Shown here piece by piece: positions 61,022 through 64,000 of a DNA stretch of 64,000 bases. The stretch is from NCBI GenBank assembly GCA_017437125.1, contig JAFSBV010000025.1, positions 88,389-152,388 on the forward strand. Direction: 5' to 3'. A program made the position numbers and the translations under genes. This DNA comes from Bacteroidales bacterium (GTDB taxonomy: Bacteria; Bacteroidota; Bacteroidia; Bacteroidales; UBA932). The notes beneath the pieces are model-generated. The model did not search any database. It was not told the origin of the DNA and saw only the letters and a list, made by a program, of their open reading frames with translations. Position 1 is the stretch's first letter, and each line of letters begins with the position of its first letter.

Positions 61022-61573
61022 ATGTGGAGAAAATTCTGCGGATGGCTGCTCCGCGCAATGGGTTGGACTGCTGTTGACCCTGTAGCCCCGGAAGACAAGT
61101 GTATAATCCTTGGTGTACCTCATACATCATTCTGGGATTTCGTGATATCCTATCTTTATTACGAGTCTGTAGGCGGAAAGCCATATTGCATGGTGAAGGG
61201 AGAGCTTTTCTGGGGACCGCTCGGATGGCTTCTCCGCAAGCTCGGAGGAATTCCTGTTGACAGGAAGAAGGGAAGCAATGTCGTGCTGAGCGTCATCAAG
61301 GAGATGAAGACAAAGAAGGTCGTGCATCTCGCTCTCGCTCCAGAGGGAACACGCAAGCCGGTAAAGCGCTGGAAGACAGGCTTCCATACTATCGCGCGTG
61401 AAATTGGCTGCCCGGTATATATGGGATATTTCGATTGGGGCACAAAGCGCGTAAGCCGTGGTCAGAAGGTCGAACTTACCGACGATGCCAAGGCTGACAT
61501 GGCACGTATTCAGGCCCTCTACGAGGAAATGCACCTCGTTGGGAAACATCCTGAAAAGTACATTACTCACTAA
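61022..61573 (+). CDS. Lysophospholipid acyltransferase family protein (PlsC-like)
   Basis: A 183-residue acyltransferase. The catalytic HxxxxD is present in PHTSFWDF, followed by a lipid-binding region KGELFWGPLGWLLRKLGGIPV and the EGTR block (APEGTRKPVKRW) with CPVYMGYFDWGT. This short form is often annotated as a 1-acyl-glycerol-3-phosphate acyltransferase but its acceptor is unproven; it could finish lipid A or ornithine/glycine lipids. It lies 11 bases after parE and 14 before an acyl-CoA ligase, an arrangement that suggests the two lipid genes work together. Confidence 0.9.
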   Translation: MWRKFCGWLLRAMGWTAVDPVAPEDKCIILGVPHTSFWDFVISYLYYESVGGKPYCMVKGELFWGPLGWLLRKLGGIPVDRKKGSNVVLSVIKEMKTKKVVHLALAPEGTRKPVKRWKTGFHTIAREIGCPVYMGYFDWGTKRVSRGQKVELTDDAKADMARIQALYEEMHLVGKHPEKYITH

Positions 61574-61587
61574 AACCTATATATAAT

Positions 61588-63279
61588 ATGATTCAATTGT
61601 ACAAGCGTATGCAGAGGATGAGGGAGAAGTATGTTGACACCCTCGCCAAGCTGTACGAGTATGCGACCACCGTGTATTCAAAGAAGCAATACACACAATG
61701 GTATGACACCAAGGAAGGCGGTTACACATACAGTTCATTCAAAGCAAAATGTGACAGTCTCTCAAAGAAACTGACGCAATACGGAATCGGAGCAGGAGAC
61801 AAGGTTGCAATTCTTTCTCAGAGCATGCCGAACTGGTCTGTCGCTTTCTTCAGCGTAGTACCTTTCGGAAGAATCGCGATCCCTATCCTTCCCGACAGTT
61901 CGGAAAATGAGGTTACAAATATTCTGGAGCACTCCGAGAGCAAGGTGATCTTCGTTTCTCAGAAGCTTTCAGGCAAGCTCAGCCAGGAATGCCGCGACAA
62001 GATGACCCTCGTGATCGACATGGACACTTTCGAAGTCCTGAAATCTGACGACGAGAAATTCACCTGCGACGGAAGAACTACGGTTCCGACACCTGACGAC
62101 ATCGCCACGATCATCTATACTTCAGGTACGACAGGAAGTGCAAAGGGAGTGGTGCTCAGCCACAGGAACCTTGCTTCAAACGTGATCACATGCTACCATT
62201 CATGCAAGAGGACCGACAAGGACAGATGGCTTTCCGTTCTGCCTATGGCCCATACGCTTGAGATGACATTGTGCATGCTCTACCCTATGTATTGCGGTGC
62301 GACAGTATATTATCTTCCTAAGCCTCCGGTAGCTTCGCTTCTGATGAAGGCATTGAAGATGGTGAAGCCTACGACCATGCTCACAGTACCTCTCATCATA
62401 GAGAAGGTATATAAGGGAAGCGTGCTTCCTACCATACAGAAGAGCCGCACCCTCCTATGGATGAACGAACATATGAACGGACTCATGTGCAAGATCATCG
62501 GCATGAAGCTTAAAGCGACATTCGGAGGACACATGTCATTCTACGGCATCGGTGGTGCGAAGCTTGATCCGGAAGTGGAGACATTCCTGCTGAAGGCCGG
62601 ATTCCCATATGCTATCGGTTATGGACTTACAGAAACATCACCTCTTCTCGGCTACTCGATGAACAACTGGAGGACAGTAGGTTCATTCGGTTACCCTGTA
62701 TATAACGTGAAGCTCAAGCTTCATAATGTCAATCCTGAAACCGGAGAAGGAGAAATTGTTGCAAAAGGACCTAACGTCATGCTCGGCTATTACAAGGATC
62801 CTATACGAACAAAGAGCGTATTCACTGAAGACGGATGGTTCCGCACAAGCGACATTGCAGTTCAGGATGAAAAGGGCCGCTTCTTCATCAAGGGACGTAA
62901 CAACAATATGATCCTCGGTCCTTCAGGAGAGAACATCTACCCTGAGGAAATCGAAAATGTGATCAATAATGTAGAGGGTGTAAGCGAGTCGATCGTCGTA
63001 GAGCGAGACGGCAAACTCGTTGCGCTTGTCCAGCCGACAGAAAACTTCATAGAATGGGATAATGACAGCGAGGACAAGATTTATGAGAAGCTCGACGCAT
63101 GGAAGTCCAAACTTCTGAAAGTCACGAACAAGAGTGTCAGCAAGGCCTCACAAGTAAGCTCTGTCGAAGTCATGAAGGAACCTTTCGAGAAGACGGCTAC
63201 CCAGAAGATCCGCCGCTTCAAGTACAAGGAATCAGCTCCGACAGTAGAGTCTGAACATAAAGAAAAGGAGGAGAAGTAA
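61588..63279 (+). CDS. AMP-forming acyl-CoA synthetase (long-chain fatty-acid CoA ligase type)
   Basis: A 563-residue ANL-family ligase that activates a fatty acid through an acyl-adenylate. Signature blocks: IIYTSGTTGSAKGVVLSH near residue 175, PMAHTLEMTLCML, YGLTETSPLLGYS, GWFRTSDIA with the ribose-binding Asp, KGRNNNMILGPSGENIYPEE, and the C-terminal Lys in TATQKIRRFKYK. No membrane helix. It follows the PlsC-like gene and may provide its acyl donor, or recycle fatty acids. Confidence 0.9.
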   Translation: MIQLYKRMQRMREKYVDTLAKLYEYATTVYSKKQYTQWYDTKEGGYTYSSFKAKCDSLSKKLTQYGIGAGDKVAILSQSMPNWSVAFFSVVPFGRIAIPILPDSSENEVTNILEHSESKVIFVSQKLSGKLSQECRDKMTLVIDMDTFEVLKSDDEKFTCDGRTTVPTPDDIATIIYTSGTTGSAKGVVLSHRNLASNVITCYHSCKRTDKDRWLSVLPMAHTLEMTLCMLYPMYCGATVYYLPKPPVASLLMKALKMVKPTTMLTVPLIIEKVYKGSVLPTIQKSRTLLWMNEHMNGLMCKIIGMKLKATFGGHMSFYGIGGAKLDPEVETFLLKAGFPYAIGYGLTETSPLLGYSMNNWRTVGSFGYPVYNVKLKLHNVNPETGEGEIVAKGPNVMLGYYKDPIRTKSVFTEDGWFRTSDIAVQDEKGRFFIKGRNNNMILGPSGENIYPEEIENVINNVEGVSESIVVERDGKLVALVQPTENFIEWDNDSEDKIYEKLDAWKSKLLKVTNKSVSKASQVSSVEVMKEPFEKTATQKIRRFKYKESAPTVESEHKEKEEK

Positions 63280-63296
63280 TTCTCCTCCATATATAT

Positions 63297-63335
63297 GACA
63301 AGAAAGAGCAGGTCGATGACCTGCTCTTTCTTGTC
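63297..63335. terminator. Two-way hairpin terminator (18-base arms)
   Basis: Arms 63297-63314 and 63318-63335 are exact reverse complements around GAT, between the convergent acyl-CoA ligase and rplI genes. The T-rich arm ends (CTCTTTCTTGT) serve as the T-run in both directions. Confidence 0.8.
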
Positions 63336-63352
63336 TGTATTCCGAACTGAAA

Positions 63353-63793
63353 TTACTCAGCTACGATCTCATACTTGAAAGTACCCTTCACGTCGCGGTA
63401 GCACTTTACAGTAGCCTCGTATGTACCGAGCTCCTTAGCTGCCTCAACAGTGATGTCCTTCTTGTCAACCTCGATTCCAACTGCTGCGAGAGCCTCTGCG
63501 AGCTGTGCAGTAGTAACAGAACCATAGATCTTGCCTGACTCGCTTACCTTTACAGCAACCTGTACTGTAGTCTCAGCAAGCTTAGCTGCAAGAGCCTCTG
63601 CATCGCCTACGAACTTAGCGATCTTGTGAGCCCTCTGACGGAGGTTCTCAGCGTGTACCTTCTTTGCAGAAGGAGTCGCCATGATAGCGAAGCCCTGTGG
63701 GATAAGGTAGTTGACAGCGTATCCTGTCTTTACATTGACGATATCGTCTGCGTGGCCAAGGTTTGCCACATCCTTCTTAAGAATAATCTCCAT
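63353..63793 (-). CDS. rplI: 50S ribosomal protein L9
   Basis: A 146-residue L9, a two-domain ribosomal protein with a long connecting helix. The N-terminal MEIILKKDVANLGHADDIVN and GYAVNYLIPQGFAIM are the family signature; the C-terminal domain includes GKIYGSVTTAQLAEAL. A strong Shine-Dalgarno, GGAGG (63802-63806), lies 8 bases upstream of the ATG, unusual in this organism group. It follows rpsR, which begins beyond the right edge, in the usual rpsF-rpsR-rplI order. Confidence 0.97.
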   Translation of the reverse strand: MEIILKKDVANLGHADDIVNVKTGYAVNYLIPQGFAIMATPSAKKVHAENLRQRAHKIAKFVGDAEALAAKLAETTVQVAVKVSESGKIYGSVTTAQLAEALAAVGIEVDKKDITVEAAKELGTYEATVKCYRDVKGTFKYEIVAE

Positions 63794-63809
63794 ATTGCTG
63801 TCCTCCTTA

Positions 63810-64000
63810 TTATTTCAAAAGGTCTGTTACGTATGGGAGAAGTGCAAGATGTCTTGCTCTCTTCACTGCCTGAGCCACCTTTCTCTGGAACTTGAGTGAA
63901 GTACCTGTGAGACGACGAGGAAGGATCTTACCCTGCTCGTTAAGGAATCTCTTGAGGAACTCAGCGTCCTTGTAATCAACATACTTGATACCTGCCTTCT
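63810..64000 (-). CDS. rpsR: 30S ribosomal protein S18 (5' end cut by window edge)
   Basis: The frame from the right edge to TAA at 63810-63812 encodes [20 protein letters not shown], then [14 protein letters not shown] and the ending [16 protein letters not shown], which is the C-terminal two-thirds of S18. A second TAA follows at once (63807-63809). It is transcribed with rplI; the start lies outside the window. Confidence 0.95.
   Translation of the reverse strand, partial: KAGIKYVDYKDAEFLKRFLNEQGKILPRRLTGTSLKFQRKVAQAVKRARHLALLPYVTDLLK

Noticed and set aside
1-64000. CRISPR arrays, insertion sequences, rRNA operons, replication origin
   Set aside because: No regular spaced repeats, transposase genes, rRNA sequence or dnaA-box cluster was recognised.

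Overview
The window looks like a chromosomal segment of an obligately anaerobic Bacteroidales (Bacteroidota) bacterium of the gut type. Evidence: promoters of the Bacteroidota form TTTG-N19-TAnnTTTG (complete at secA, ssrA, tRNA-Val, pdxA and a ferredoxin gene), a UpxY-type capsule antiterminator, a 1091-residue SecA, a one-piece pyruvate:ferredoxin oxidoreductase with a small 2[4Fe-4S] ferredoxin, many lipoproteins, and DUF4493, PCMD, BACON, DUF3575 and fimbrillin-like surface proteins. Genus cannot be fixed from the sequence alone.

Region 1 (1-17.9 kb, all minus strand) is a capsule or exopolysaccharide locus, read from right to left. It starts with tmRNA (ssrA) and upxY only 20 bases apart, then a Wza-like export protein, a Wzz-like chain-length protein, a FlaA1/WbpM-type sugar dehydratase, rfbC and rfbA. 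It then becomes AT-rich and rearranged: a 5'-truncated orphan TIR gene, manC, an rfbA'-'rfbB chimera, galE, a ferredoxin/FrhB-like protein fused to a hexapeptide acyltransferase, a Wzx-type flippase, an SDR, an SGNH-like protein and a pyruvyl transferase that runs off the left edge. No intact rfbB lies in the window; rfbD lies apart at 24.1-25.0 kb.

Region 2 (17.9-33.5 kb) is housekeeping: tmRNA, tRNA-Val, an M48 lipoprotein protease, bactofilin, SecA, an outer-membrane barrel, rfbD, rnhA, pdxA, and in the other direction recG, a WYL regulator and an S9 peptidase. A 51-codon membrane-protein ORF lies opposite an S24-like repressor that lacks the self-cleavage serine; two identical dyad sites lie between or next to them.

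Region 3 (33.5-45.6 kb) is energy and lipid metabolism and proteolysis: tRNA-Arg, fabD, PFOR with a 1-base-coupled esterase, a LysR regulator divergent from an M16 protease around a clear dyad, a 56-residue ferredoxin, a DUF1573 protein and a predicted heavy-metal (manganese) exporter with a structured leader.

Region 4 (45.6-59.0 kb) is the most unusual: a tight seven-gene minus-strand operon of lipoproteins (DUF4493-like, fimbrillin-like, three with C-terminal PCMD modules) with one outer-membrane barrel, next to a divergent BACON/Big lipoprotein and a DUF3575 barrel. It reads as a pilus-like or glycan-binding surface assembly. Region 5 (59.0-64.0 kb) is parE, an acyltransferase, an AMP-forming acyl-CoA ligase, and rplI-rpsR (cut by the right edge).
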